A DNA stretch of 64,000 nucleotides from Pseudoxanthomonas mexicana (lineage in GTDB: Bacteria > Pseudomonadota > Gammaproteobacteria > Xanthomonadales > Xanthomonadaceae). How positions within the stretch are numbered: position 1 is the stretch's first letter; each line of letters begins with the position of its first letter. The notes beneath the pieces were generated by a model, which ran no database searches, had not been told where the DNA came from, and was given only the letters and a program-made list of their open reading frames with translations. Made by a program: the position numbers and the translations under genes. Below are positions 53,034 through 61,901 of the stretch, one piece after another. Where the stretch lies: contig NZ_PDWV01000001.1 in NCBI RefSeq assembly GCF_010093385.1, forward strand, positions 141,004 to 205,003. Reading direction: 5' to 3'.

Positions 53034-55508
53034 ATGCTCGCGCCCGACCTGTCCATCGCCGAGTTCATCCCGCTATCCGCCCACGTGTCGCCGCATGTGG
53101 TCAAGACGACGGGCGGCGATTTCCTGCTGACGTGGCGACTGGACGGGTTGCCCTTCGTCGGGCGCGAGGAGTGGGAACTGGAGCATCGCCACAACAGCTT
53201 CAACCGGATGCTGCAGACGCTGCGCGCGCCGGACTTCGTCAACGTGGCATTCTGGGTGCACGACCTGCGGCGTCGCGGCCGTGTTCGGTCCGACGCCCGA
53301 TTCGAACAGGCCTTCAACCAGGCGCTGTCCGACGAGTATTTCGATGCGCTTTCCGCGCAGAAGATCATGAACAACGAGCTGTACCTCACGATGATCTACC
53401 GGCCGGTCGTCATGGGGAAGAAGTTCGTCGAGAAGTCCGCCGACGTCTCGCGCCTGCAGGCGGAGCAGGATCAGGCGGTCGCTAAGCTCACGGAGCTGGC
53501 CGGCAACGTGGAGGCCGTACTGAAGGACTACGCGCCGGTGCGTCTCGGCATGTACGAGTCGGACAGGGGGGGCGTTTTCTCGGAGACGCTGGAATTCTTC
53601 GGTTTCGTCCTGAACCGCATCTCTGAGCCCGTGCCGGTCCTTCGCGTGCCGGTTTACGACTATCTGCCGGTAAGCCGGCACATGTTCTCGTCGAAGTCGG
53701 GCGATTTCGTCGTGCGTACGCCTGATGGGCAGAACCACTTCGGGGCCGTCCTCAACATCAAGGAATACACCGACGGTACCTGGCCGGGGATTCTCAACGG
53801 CCTGAAATATCTCGACTTCGAGTACGTCATCACCCATTCGTTCAGTCCCATGGGGCGGCAGGATGCACTGAAGGTCCTGGACCGCACCAAGGGCATGATG
53901 ATCTCCTCGGGCGACAAGGCGGTCAGCCAGATCGCCGAGCTGGATCATGCGATGGACCAGGTCGCATCCGGCAATTTCGTGCTGGGCGAATACCACTTCA
54001 TCCTGACGTTGTATGCCGAGGATCAGCAGCGTCTCTCGCATAACATCGCTGTCGCGCGGGCGGAGCTCTCGAATGCGGGTTTCGTGTCGGCCAAGGAGGA
54101 CCTGGCCGTCTGTTCGTCCTTCTATTCGCAGCTGCCCGGCAACTGGCGCTACCGGACGCGGCTGGCCAATGTCAGCTCGCTGAACTTCCTGGGACTTTCG
54201 CCCCTTCACAACTTCGCCACCGGGAAGCGCGACAACAATCCCTGGGGCGAGTGCGTCACGGTGCTGCAGACCACCAACGGCCAGCCGTACTACTTCAACT
54301 TCCATGCCACCCATCCGGCGGAGAACTCGCTGGGCGAGAAGGCCATCGCCAACACCATGGTCATCGGCAAGTCCGGTACCGGCAAGACGGCCCTGATCAA
54401 TTTCCTGCTCAGCCAAGTGCAGAAGTTCGATCCGGTGCCGACCATTTTCTTCTTCGACAAGGACCGCGGCGCCGAGATCTTCGTGCGCGCGTGCGGTGGC
54501 AACTATCTGGCGCTGGAGAATGGACAGCCGACCGGCTTCAACCCGTTCCAGTGCGAACGCACCGACGCCAACGTGCAGTTCCTGGCGGGGCTGGTGAAGG
54601 TGCTCGCCGGCAAGACCCATTACACCGCACGCGAGGACGAGGACGTCTTCCGCGCGGTCGAAGCCATGCTTGACATGCCGCTTCACCTGCGGTCGATGAC
54701 CAACTTCCAGAAGAGCCTGCCCAACATGGGCGATGACGGGCTCTACGCGCGGCTGCGCAAGTGGACGGCCGGCAATGCGCTGGGATGGGTGTTCGACAAC
54801 CCGGTGGACACCATAGACCTGGGTCGCGCCAGCATCATCGGTTTCGACTACACCGACGTGATCGAAAACGCCGAGATCCGCGTGCCGGTGATCAACTACC
54901 TGCTGCATCGGTTGGAAGAGCTGATCGATGGCAGGCCGCTGATCTACGTGATGGACGAGTTCTGGAAGATCCTCGATGGTGGCGGAGCGCTGAAGGATTT
55001 CGCCAAGAACAAGCAGAAAACCATCCGAAAGCAGAATGGCCTGGGCATCTTTGCCACGCAGAGCCCGGAAGACGCATTGGCGAGCGATATCTCGGCCGCG
55101 TTGATCGAGCAGACCGCGACACTGATCCTTTTGCCGAATCCGAATGCCGCCCGAGAGGACTACATCGACGGCCTCAAGCTCACCGATGCGGAATTCGAAG
55201 TGATCAAGAACCTGGACGAACGTTCGCGCTGCTTTCTGGTCAAGCAGGGCCACGCCTCGACCGTCTGCCAGCTCAACCTGCGCGGGATGGACGATGCGCT
55301 GGCGGTCATTTCGGCCAGCACGGACAACATCGAGATCATGCACCGGATCGTCGACGAAGAAGCGCAGCGGCTTGGCATCGAGAAGGCCGACCTGTTGCCA
55401 GAACAGTGGCTGCCACGTTTCCAGGAAGAGCGCAAGGGATCGGGTCGCACGGGGTCATCCCGAGTGTCGCCGGAGTGGAACGGGAGCAGCAAGCGCGTTT
55501 TCACCTAG
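53034..55508 (+). CDS. virB4: T4SS ATPase VirB4
   Basis: 824 residues. P-loop MVIGKSGTGKTALINFLLSQ near 441-460 and Walker B LIYVMDEFWKILDGGG near 635. The N-terminal VirB4 domain (about 1-420) is complete (SLNFLGLSPLHNFATGKRDN just ahead of the ATPase part). RKQNGLGIFATQSPEDAL near 663 and LILLPNPNAAREDYIDGL near 698 are family landmarks. It is the largest ATPase of the system and contacts VirB3, VirB8 and VirB11. Coverage and length fit an intact protein. Confidence 0.96.
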   Translation: MLAPDLSIAEFIPLSAHVSPHVVKTTGGDFLLTWRLDGLPFVGREEWELEHRHNSFNRMLQTLRAPDFVNVAFWVHDLRRRGRVRSDARFEQAFNQALSDEYFDALSAQKIMNNELYLTMIYRPVVMGKKFVEKSADVSRLQAEQDQAVAKLTELAGNVEAVLKDYAPVRLGMYESDRGGVFSETLEFFGFVLNRISEPVPVLRVPVYDYLPVSRHMFSSKSGDFVVRTPDGQNHFGAVLNIKEYTDGTWPGILNGLKYLDFEYVITHSFSPMGRQDALKVLDRTKGMMISSGDKAVSQIAELDHAMDQVASGNFVLGEYHFILTLYAEDQQRLSHNIAVARAELSNAGFVSAKEDLAVCSSFYSQLPGNWRYRTRLANVSSLNFLGLSPLHNFATGKRDNNPWGECVTVLQTTNGQPYYFNFHATHPAENSLGEKAIANTMVIGKSGTGKTALINFLLSQVQKFDPVPTIFFFDKDRGAEIFVRACGGNYLALENGQPTGFNPFQCERTDANVQFLAGLVKVLAGKTHYTAREDEDVFRAVEAMLDMPLHLRSMTNFQKSLPNMGDDGLYARLRKWTAGNALGWVFDNPVDTIDLGRASIIGFDYTDVIENAEIRVPVINYLLHRLEELIDGRPLIYVMDEFWKILDGGGALKDFAKNKQKTIRKQNGLGIFATQSPEDALASDISAALIEQTATLILLPNPNAAREDYIDGLKLTDAEFEVIKNLDERSRCFLVKQGHASTVCQLNLRGMDDALAVISASTDNIEIMHRIVDEEAQRLGIEKADLLPEQWLPRFQEERKGSGRTGSSRVSPEWNGSSKRVFT

Positions 55509-55575
55509 AAGGTCAATTGCGAAGCATGCCGGCAAGCGAGATCACGGTGATCCGCTCGGCGAAAGGAGAGATGGT

Positions 55576-56346
55576 ATGTCTTATGTCTACCCAACCAAAC
55601 GCCGCTCTGCGTCGAAGCGTCGCCTCGCTTCCATAGTGGCATTGATCCTGATCGCGCCCTGGAGCGGTATACATGCTTCAGGAGTTCCCGTGGTCGACGG
55701 AGCACACATCGGCGTCAACAAATTTGCGTGGATCGAACAGTACAGGCAGATGTATCAAGAGCTCCAAAGGCAGATGGATCAGTACCGTACGCAGATTCGC
55801 GAGCTCGAGCAGAAGTACGTGAGGGGGCCCTCGTTTAATGGCTCGATAGGCTATCGGGAGGAACTCTCGGAGCGAGGCCTGAATGATTATGTGACGGAAC
55901 GCTGCGGGACCGGCGCGAGGCTTCGCACGGGTCCGTCGGGAATCAAGGATGTTGCCGCGCGGCAGTTCATCAACTGTGTCTCGATCATCCAGACCGAGAA
56001 CAGACGTTACAACGTCATGGTCCGCGTACTGAAGAATCTCGATACGCGGGACAAGCAGATGGAGGAGCTGAAGCGGCAGGCAGCGGAAGTTCCCCCGGAC
56101 CAGCCGGGCGCCCTTGAGAGGGTGAAGGCGAACATCGCTCAGCTTGAGTCCTACATGGAGCTCGACATGCAGAATGCGTCCACGCTTCTTGGTGCCTACG
56201 ACGCAAGCCTGAAATCGCTTAACGCCGAGCAGGTCTGGCTAGGGCAGGAGGCTTTCAAAGGGAAGCGCGGCGGATTGATCGATGGTGTTGTCCAGTATGG
56301 CGCATTGAAGGCGGCTCTCGAAGTGGCGCGGACCCGCGATCGCTGA
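55576..56346 (+). CDS. virB5: T4SS minor pilin VirB5
   Basis: 256 residues from ATG 55576 (GAAAGGAG 8 bases before). An N-terminal signal peptide (RLASIVALILIAPWSGIHAS) is followed by a helical hairpin region (IEQYRQMYQELQRQMDQYRT, IRELEQKYVRG), a compact middle part with two Cys (ERCGTG, FINCVS) and another helical section (LERVKANIAQLESYMELDMQ). The VirB5 assignment rests on position, signal peptide and helical plan because VirB5 proteins are poorly conserved. Base composition is less GC-rich than virB4. Confidence 0.75.
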   Translation: MSYVYPTKRRSASKRRLASIVALILIAPWSGIHASGVPVVDGAHIGVNKFAWIEQYRQMYQELQRQMDQYRTQIRELEQKYVRGPSFNGSIGYREELSERGLNDYVTERCGTGARLRTGPSGIKDVAARQFINCVSIIQTENRRYNVMVRVLKNLDTRDKQMEELKRQAAEVPPDQPGALERVKANIAQLESYMELDMQNASTLLGAYDASLKSLNAEQVWLGQEAFKGKRGGLIDGVVQYGALKAALEVARTRDR

Positions 56347-56397
56347 GTGGAGATGGTTGGGGATCCCTCAGATCCTTCTTGCCCTGGGTGATAGAAG

Positions 56398-57456
56398 ATG
56401 GACTGCAGTTTGTTTTCAATATTGGACACGGGCCTGGGTGGAATTCCACTCAAGGCTTCGCTACCCAACATGATCTTCTTCCATGAAATCAATGATTTCA
56501 TCGATGATGAACTGATCAACGAGTACCTGCCGAATCTTGGCCGGCGCGTCATGCGTGTGCTGGGCGGTCTTGGAACGATACTGCTCACGTTGTGGATCAC
56601 GATACAGGGCTACCGGATCGTAACGGGTCAGTCCCGCGAGTCGATGATGGCGCTGGTTGTCAGTTCGCTACGCGCGACATTCATCGTCGGGATCGCGTTG
56701 GGGGTTGCGGTTTCATGGGGGCCGATCTATCAGACCCTGACCGATGGGCTCATGAGTACGGTCAACGAGACGATGACAGGGGAAGAAGATGGCGGGGGCG
56801 CCTACGAAGACATCGATAGGACCCTGGCAATCATGCAGGCTGCGCTGGCGGCAATTGACACCGTTGACAGCAACTACGACGTAGTCACCGAGAAGAGAAA
56901 GGATCGCGCGCTGATCTTCACGGGTGTCGGATTGGGGGCGCCTGCGATCATGGCCGCAGTTGCCATGATGCTCAACAAGGTCGCCATAGGCCTGGTGGTG
57001 GCCATGGGGCCTGTCTTCATCCTGTGCCTGCTTTTCGAGCAGACCAAGCCCCTTTTCCAGAAATGGTTGATGTACGGGATTGGCACGCTGTTCTCCATGG
57101 CGCTGCTGACGGTCATGGTTACATTGGCGCTGGACATGGTCATCGCAGTGGGCATGTCATTCTGGGTGACTAGCACGCTCGGATTCGGGGGTGAGGATGT
57201 CACCAGCATGGCGATGCAGCAGGGAGGGTTGGGTCTTATCCTGACCGCGCTCATCGTAAGTGCGCCACCGATGGCCGCGATGTTGTTTCAGGGAACGCTT
57301 GGTCAGTTCACGCCCTATAGTGCTTTCCAACCCTCGCAACAGCCCGGCGCACCTGGTCAGCCGGGTTACGCCGGTGTAAGCGTTGGTGCGCAACCACCTT
57401 CGCCACCGCAGAGTATCTATCCCTCTCCACGCGCGATGAATACCCAACACAACTAA
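56398..57456 (+). CDS. virB6: T4SS inner-membrane protein VirB6
   Basis: 352 residues. At least five membrane segments (about 62-82, 95-112, 180-205, 210-232, 247-270). The segment LTVMVTLALDMVIAVGMSFW and FLLFEQTKPLFQKWLMYGIG-like text are typical of TrbL/VirB6 channels. The C-terminal 60 residues are Pro/Gln-rich (QPSQQPGAPGQPGYAGVSVG). ATG 56398 has a poor ribosome site; a start further inside is possible. The gap from virB5 is 51 bases. It is the last T4SS structural gene of the operon. Confidence 0.82.
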   Translation: MDCSLFSILDTGLGGIPLKASLPNMIFFHEINDFIDDELINEYLPNLGRRVMRVLGGLGTILLTLWITIQGYRIVTGQSRESMMALVVSSLRATFIVGIALGVAVSWGPIYQTLTDGLMSTVNETMTGEEDGGGAYEDIDRTLAIMQAALAAIDTVDSNYDVVTEKRKDRALIFTGVGLGAPAIMAAVAMMLNKVAIGLVVAMGPVFILCLLFEQTKPLFQKWLMYGIGTLFSMALLTVMVTLALDMVIAVGMSFWVTSTLGFGGEDVTSMAMQQGGLGLILTALIVSAPPMAAMLFQGTLGQFTPYSAFQPSQQPGAPGQPGYAGVSVGAQPPSPPQSIYPSPRAMNTQHN

Positions 57457-57469
57457 GGTGGCCCTCCTG

Positions 57470-57973
57470 ATGCGCACGACGATTTCGCTACTACTACTCA
57501 TGTTCTCGATGGCCTCTTATGCGCAGACGGCCTGTCCGCAAGGCGTAGGCCCGGGTGATCCGCGTTGTGGCCCCGGTGGAGGTGGCGGTGGTGGATGGGA
57601 TCTTCCTGCAGGAAAGGTTTACACGCGATGGAAGACGACATGGGGGGCTCTGGCAGAGGACACGGATACGGGGAAGATCGGCACATCGACGGGTGAGTTC
57701 AGTCGCAGGCGTGCCACCCGCGAAGCAGTCGCAAACTGCAAAGCCATGGGCGGCTTGGAATGCAAGTTCATCTTCACCTACAAGAACAGCTGCGCCGTGG
57801 TGGCCCAAGTGGCTGATGATCCCAGTCCGTCGATGATATCGACCTATCAGAGCGCACCGACCCTTGAGGTCGCGTCCAAGCTGGCTATTGATGGCTGCTC
57901 AAGCAAAAATGAAGGGCGTGCGTGTCAAGTGACTTACAAGGACTGTACGCCCCCCGTCCTAATCTACGAGTGA
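57470..57973 (+). CDS. Exported DUF4189-like protein
   Basis: 167 residues. A signal peptide (MRTTISLLLLMFSMASYAQ) is followed by a Gly-rich stretch and a small domain with the DUF4189 pattern: WGALAEDTDTGKIGTSTGEF, SRRRATREAVANCKAMGGLE and CKFIFTYKNSCAVVAQV, with six cysteines in the mature part that may form disulfides. The function of DUF4189 is not known. It starts 13 bases after virB6 and belongs to the operon. It may be an accessory, or an immunity factor for another toxin; the sequence does not decide. Confidence 0.75.
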   Translation: MRTTISLLLLMFSMASYAQTACPQGVGPGDPRCGPGGGGGGGWDLPAGKVYTRWKTTWGALAEDTDTGKIGTSTGEFSRRRATREAVANCKAMGGLECKFIFTYKNSCAVVAQVADDPSPSMISTYQSAPTLEVASKLAIDGCSSKNEGRACQVTYKDCTPPVLIYE

Positions 57974-58298
57974 TGCACATGGATTGACATCGTCTACCTG
58001 CTTGCTCGTTTCAGATAGAACTCTAGATTTTGGGTCGGATAGATCATGCATCGTTCCATAGCAGTAGCCTCGCTGTCGGCCGCCCTCTCGGATGCGTTCA
58101 ATCTATGTCCGGTTGTGGCTACCCGCGCGTAAGAGGAGAGGATGGTCGGTTTCTTGGACGCAACCAGAAAATGGGGATCCAGATGCATCCCGGTTAACCG
58201 GCGGCATGACCACCCCTCTTGAGCATCTTCGTGTTGACAGTCTGGGCATGCTGCATCCAGCTATTGATGCAGAGGCATCGCATATTAGGTGGCAATTT
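57974..58298. other. Intergenic region before first immunity gene
   Basis: 325 bases without a convincing gene and with fewer GC pairs than its flanks. A TTGACA at 57984-57989 could be a -35, but no matching -10 is found 16-18 bases on. A 28-residue frame at 58047-58133 (MHRSIAVASLSAALSDAFNL...) has signal-like character but no ribosome site or partner. A long in-frame extension upstream of 58299 is not coding-like. Confidence 0.5.
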
Positions 58299-59168
58299 AT
58301 GAGGCACATCCTCCATTTTTTCCTCATTGCGACGGCGCTGCTCGGCAGCGGATGCGATACGCAGACCGCACGCGTCGTGGATACGGCCAATCAGGAAGCT
58401 ACCCCAGAGAAAAAGGAACACGACATGTCGGAGCTGAAGCCGCCTTCCGCGGACAGCGTGTTGTATTTCATCTACCAGCGCGACGGCGATGGCGCGGTCA
58501 GTTACAAAGTCGATGGCGGTGCCACCGTCAGCTACTGGTACGGCCACGCGTTCGAATTGAACGGAAAGCACTACTTCACCGGCTTCGGCAGCAGGAGCGT
58601 GGGCGAAGGTCCAGAAGGCGACAACGGGATGATGGATCCCGAGCATGTCGCCATCTCCCAGGCGACGTTCACGCGCGTCGAGAAGGATGGCAAGGTGGAG
58701 TGGTCGAAGCCGGATACCGATGGTTACGTCGGTGAGTTCGGACGGTTGGGGCGCGCGGACGAGGTCGATACGTCGCGCAAAGCGCAGGGATACGCCACTG
58801 CCGATGGCCGCTACGTGCTGGCTGTTCCGACGCGAGATTTCATGAATGGCGAGGAGGTGCAGTCGTTCGCCATGTTCCTCTTCGATCCCGACGGCAAGGA
58901 CGGGTTGTCGTTCCGTCAGTGGGGCTATGTTGGCAGTGTGCGCGTTGGCGGGGACAATCAGGCGGCCTGCAGTGACGGTCATGTGATGCCTTGCACCGCC
59001 AGTACCGGCGAGCTGGCCTTCGAGCCGGCGTCGGACGGCGGACTGCCGGCGTTGAAAGTCGCCCCCTCGGGGAATACGAATGCCGGCCCCGGCAAGGTAC
59101 GTGCGCTCGGCCCCGAGGATGCGGTAATCTACCGCTTCGACGCGAATGCAGAGCGTTATACGCCCTGA
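58299..59168 (+). CDS. Putative immunity lipoprotein for the peptidoglycan-hydrolase toxin
   Basis: 289 residues from ATG 58299, which begins a lipoprotein signal (MRHILHFFLIATALLGSGC, lipobox GSGC, Cys19). The mature protein has a charged tether, then a beta-rich domain (VLYFIYQRDGDGAVSYKVDG, VSYWYGHAFELNGKHYFTGF, GYATADGRYVLAVPTRDF). I do not recognise the family. Periplasmic display, a place directly ahead of the toxin and the same strand make it the likely inhibitor of the 59265 toxin. X. citri XAC2610, a known lipoprotein inhibitor, has a comparable size, but homology is not established. Confidence 0.6.
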   Translation: MRHILHFFLIATALLGSGCDTQTARVVDTANQEATPEKKEHDMSELKPPSADSVLYFIYQRDGDGAVSYKVDGGATVSYWYGHAFELNGKHYFTGFGSRSVGEGPEGDNGMMDPEHVAISQATFTRVEKDGKVEWSKPDTDGYVGEFGRLGRADEVDTSRKAQGYATADGRYVLAVPTRDFMNGEEVQSFAMFLFDPDGKDGLSFRQWGYVGSVRVGGDNQAACSDGHVMPCTASTGELAFEPASDGGLPALKVAPSGNTNAGPGKVRALGPEDAVIYRFDANAERYTP

Positions 59169-59264
59169 ACCTTTCGAGTTGACCGCTCTTTACAAGGCTC
59201 ACGGATCGAGCCCGGTTGACGTCCTGCGACCCACGGTCGCGAACATCAGCAAGAGGAGCCAGTG

Positions 59265-61100
59265 ATGGCCAGTGACTACACCCGTGAACAGATCCTCGAT
59301 ATCGTCGAGCGCCAAGCACAGGCGAGCGGCATTCCCCGCGAGGACTTCCTCCGGTTCGCCTACATCGAGACGGGCGGCCGCTTCAACCCCGATGCGAGCA
59401 ACCCCAGTGGTGCGAAGGGGTTGTTCCAGTTCATGCCGCGCACGGCGGAGGATTACGGCATCGGGGGACAAGAATTCGATCCCGTGCAGAGTACGCGTGC
59501 GGCTGCAGCGCTGTACCAGGACAATCTTGCGGACATAAGCCGCAGGCAGCAGCGTAGTGGACATGATTTTCTGTCAGGAAACGAGACGCCAAGCGGGCTC
59601 GATCTTTATCTTGCTCACCAGCAGGGGGCTGCTGGTTATGAGTCCGTGCAAAGCGCCCTCGCGACGGGAGAGTTCTCGCTCACGAGTACCCGGCGGAACA
59701 TATTGGGGAACATCAGCGCCAGTGATGTCGAGAGGCTGACAGGGCGCAAGCCTGAAGAACTTCGCGGACTCGATGACCGCGAACTGGCCACCACCTTCGC
59801 GCAGTACTGGAACACCAAGTACGCCGCCATCAGCATTCCCGATCGCGGCATCCACGCCAGCCAGCCCGATGCGGCCGTGCGCGAGCGCACGTCGCCGCTG
59901 GCCGATGGCGTGCTGCAGACCGGCGAGCGGGGCGAAGAGGTGCGCGCCTTGCAGACGTCGTTGAACCAGCTTGGATTTCGCGATGGCCAAGGCGCAGAGC
60001 TGGAGACGCGCTCGGGCATCTACGGCGGCAGGACGCAGGAGGCCATCCGCGCTTTCCAGAGGGCGAATCAGCTGGAAGCCACCGGCAATGCCGACGCGCG
60101 GACGCGCGAGGCCATCGCGCAGCAGCTCGCGTTGCCGGAACAGGAGCGCAACCGCGCCCAACCTGTGGAAGCGCAACCGCGCGAAGGCGGACTGGCGTGG
60201 CCGACACCGGGCAATCGCGAGATCAACCAGGCCGACAAGCCACGCGAGGGCCGGGGTGAGTTCGGTACGCCACGCAGCGGTGGGCGGCGCCATGGCGGCA
60301 TCGACATCGAGGGCGACGTCGGTGATCCGGTGGTGGCCGTCGCGGGCGGCACCGTAGTGGTGCGTCCGAACAACGAGGCGGCCGGCAATACCGTGCATGT
60401 GCGGCACGACGATGGCTCGCTCACCAAGTACTTCCACCTGGACGGGTTCAGCGTGCGCAATGGGCAGCGCGTGGAGGCCGGGCAGCAGATCGGCACCATG
60501 GGGCGTACCGGCAATACGCCGGCCCAGGGCGATACCCATCTGCATTTCGAGTTATGGCGCGATGGCCGCCAGGTCGATCCGTTGCCGCTGTTGCGCGGCG
60601 CCGAGCGCGATGCTGCCGCGCCCTCACGCCCGCCCGCGGCCGAGGTGCTGCGCGACGGCGCATCGGGTGCCGCAGTGCGCGAACTGCAGCGGCAGCTCAA
60701 CCAGCTGGGCTACCGCGGCGCCGATGGCAGGCCGCTGGAGACGACCTCGGGCAAGTTCGGGCCGCAGACCGAACATGCCCTGCGCGCATTCCCGGCGGAC
60801 TACGGGCTGAAAGTGGATGGCGAGTACGGCGATCGCTCCCGCGCGGCATTGGCCGCGTCCACGCGCGAGGCCGCACGCGATCCCGCCGCGGCCAGCGCCC
60901 GGCCGCAGGCCCGCAGCGAGGACGCGCAGCGTTCGTTCGTGGATCGCATGTTCGCGGCGATGTATGGCGGCGATGACCGCGCCATGCGCCAGGCGTTGGA
61001 CGAATACCTCAAGACGCCAGCAGGCGAATCGTGGCGGAAGGAATCGCCAACGGTCGAACCCTCCGTCACGGACCGCGACCCGACGGGTCCGGCCCGTTGA
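59265..61100 (+). CDS. T4SS toxin: lytic transglycosylase + PG-binding + M23 endopeptidase
   Basis: 611 residues, no signal peptide. In order: an SLT-type transglycosylase (about 10-190; catalytic Glu in FAYIETGGRFNPDASNPSGA and GLFQFMPRTAEDYGIG), a first peptidoglycan-binding domain (about 215-290), an LytM/M23 endopeptidase (about 325-445; HGGID and THLHFE zinc ligands, HxxxD and HxH), a second peptidoglycan-binding domain (about 460-530), then a C-terminal tail with FVDRMFAAMYGGDDRAMRQA. Two different cell-wall cutters in a cytoplasmic-type protein next to a T4SS indicate a toxin injected into competitors. ATG 59265 has GAGGAG before it. Confidence 0.85.
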   Translation: MASDYTREQILDIVERQAQASGIPREDFLRFAYIETGGRFNPDASNPSGAKGLFQFMPRTAEDYGIGGQEFDPVQSTRAAAALYQDNLADISRRQQRSGHDFLSGNETPSGLDLYLAHQQGAAGYESVQSALATGEFSLTSTRRNILGNISASDVERLTGRKPEELRGLDDRELATTFAQYWNTKYAAISIPDRGIHASQPDAAVRERTSPLADGVLQTGERGEEVRALQTSLNQLGFRDGQGAELETRSGIYGGRTQEAIRAFQRANQLEATGNADARTREAIAQQLALPEQERNRAQPVEAQPREGGLAWPTPGNREINQADKPREGRGEFGTPRSGGRRHGGIDIEGDVGDPVVAVAGGTVVVRPNNEAAGNTVHVRHDDGSLTKYFHLDGFSVRNGQRVEAGQQIGTMGRTGNTPAQGDTHLHFELWRDGRQVDPLPLLRGAERDAAAPSRPPAAEVLRDGASGAAVRELQRQLNQLGYRGADGRPLETTSGKFGPQTEHALRAFPADYGLKVDGEYGDRSRAALAASTREAARDPAAASARPQARSEDAQRSFVDRMFAAMYGGDDRAMRQALDEYLKTPAGESWRKESPTVEPSVTDRDPTGPAR

Positions 61101-61255
61101 GTCGCGCGGGGCGCCGGCCAGCGTGGCTCTGCGCCCGCGTTCAACGCGATCGTCAACCGTCAGGGTGTGCGGGTCGCGGTTCTTGTGCCGTGCTGCAGCG
61201 CACCCGGAATTCCGAGGACGGCGTCAGTCGTCGATGCGAGTCGAGGAGAATGAAG

Positions 61256-61899
61256 ATGGATCATCTACCGGATGGGCGAAGTAAGGCGTTGACGACGGCC
61301 TTCCTTCTCCTTCTTGTTTCCCCCACAGCCTGCAGCGGTGCCATGGACAGTCAGAACAGCCCCCCGACATTCACCGAGAATCCCGCTCCGCGCCAGACCT
61401 ATCGTCTGACGCTGCGCATCGAGGGAGCCCCCGGTCCCCTCGAGGTCGTCTCCAGCGCCGCGCAGTACGACGTCGTCAATCCCGAATGCTTGCCGCCACC
61501 GAAGGACAATCCGGGAGGTCATACCTCGGCCGTGCCGACCCACGACATCCCGCTGCGCCTGCAGCGCGTCTCCGACAACGAGTACGTCGGTGTCGTCCAT
61601 GTCGACGGCATGGTCGATGCCGACTACCACGGGCGCGGGTGTGCTGCTGGCAGCTGATCCAGGCCCAGGTGCAGCTTCAGGCACCAGGGGCCGAGGGCGG
61701 CACGCGCTTCGTGGCCAAGCTCAACGGTGACGAGGTGTCGCAAGGCACCGCCAAGGCGATCCACTACTGGAAGGCGCGCTATCCGAGTAAGCCGGGTGCG
61801 GACAGCTATCGCGATTACGGGCAGCCGGATCTGCAGAAAGTGCCAGCCGACCAGCGCGAAGAATTCTTCGACATCGTGCTGACCGCCGGGGAGGCCTGA
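61256..61899 (+). pseudogene. Putative immunity protein for the lipase toxin, one-base frameshift
   Basis: From ATG 61256 (GAGGAG 7-8 bases before) the protein has an export signal with a Cys (ALTTAFLLLLVSPTAC) and a domain reading TYRLTLRIEGAPGPLEVVSS...YVGVVHVDGMVDADYHGRG. The frame then stops at 61657. Adding one G to the run at 61637-61639 joins it to VCCWQLIQAQVQLQAPGAEG...QREEFFDIVLTAGEA, giving about 214 residues and ending at 61899, 2 bases before the lipase ATG. As given, only the first 130 or so residues are made. Periplasmic location and coupling to the lipase suggest an immunity role. Confidence 0.7.
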
Positions 61900-61901
61900 C
61901 C

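Noticed and set aside
53073..55343. 756-codon open frame on the minus strand opposite virB4
   Set aside because: It is a shadow of virB4 in high-GC DNA. The translation is Arg/His/Val/Asp-rich with no domain, and virB4 itself has full family motifs.
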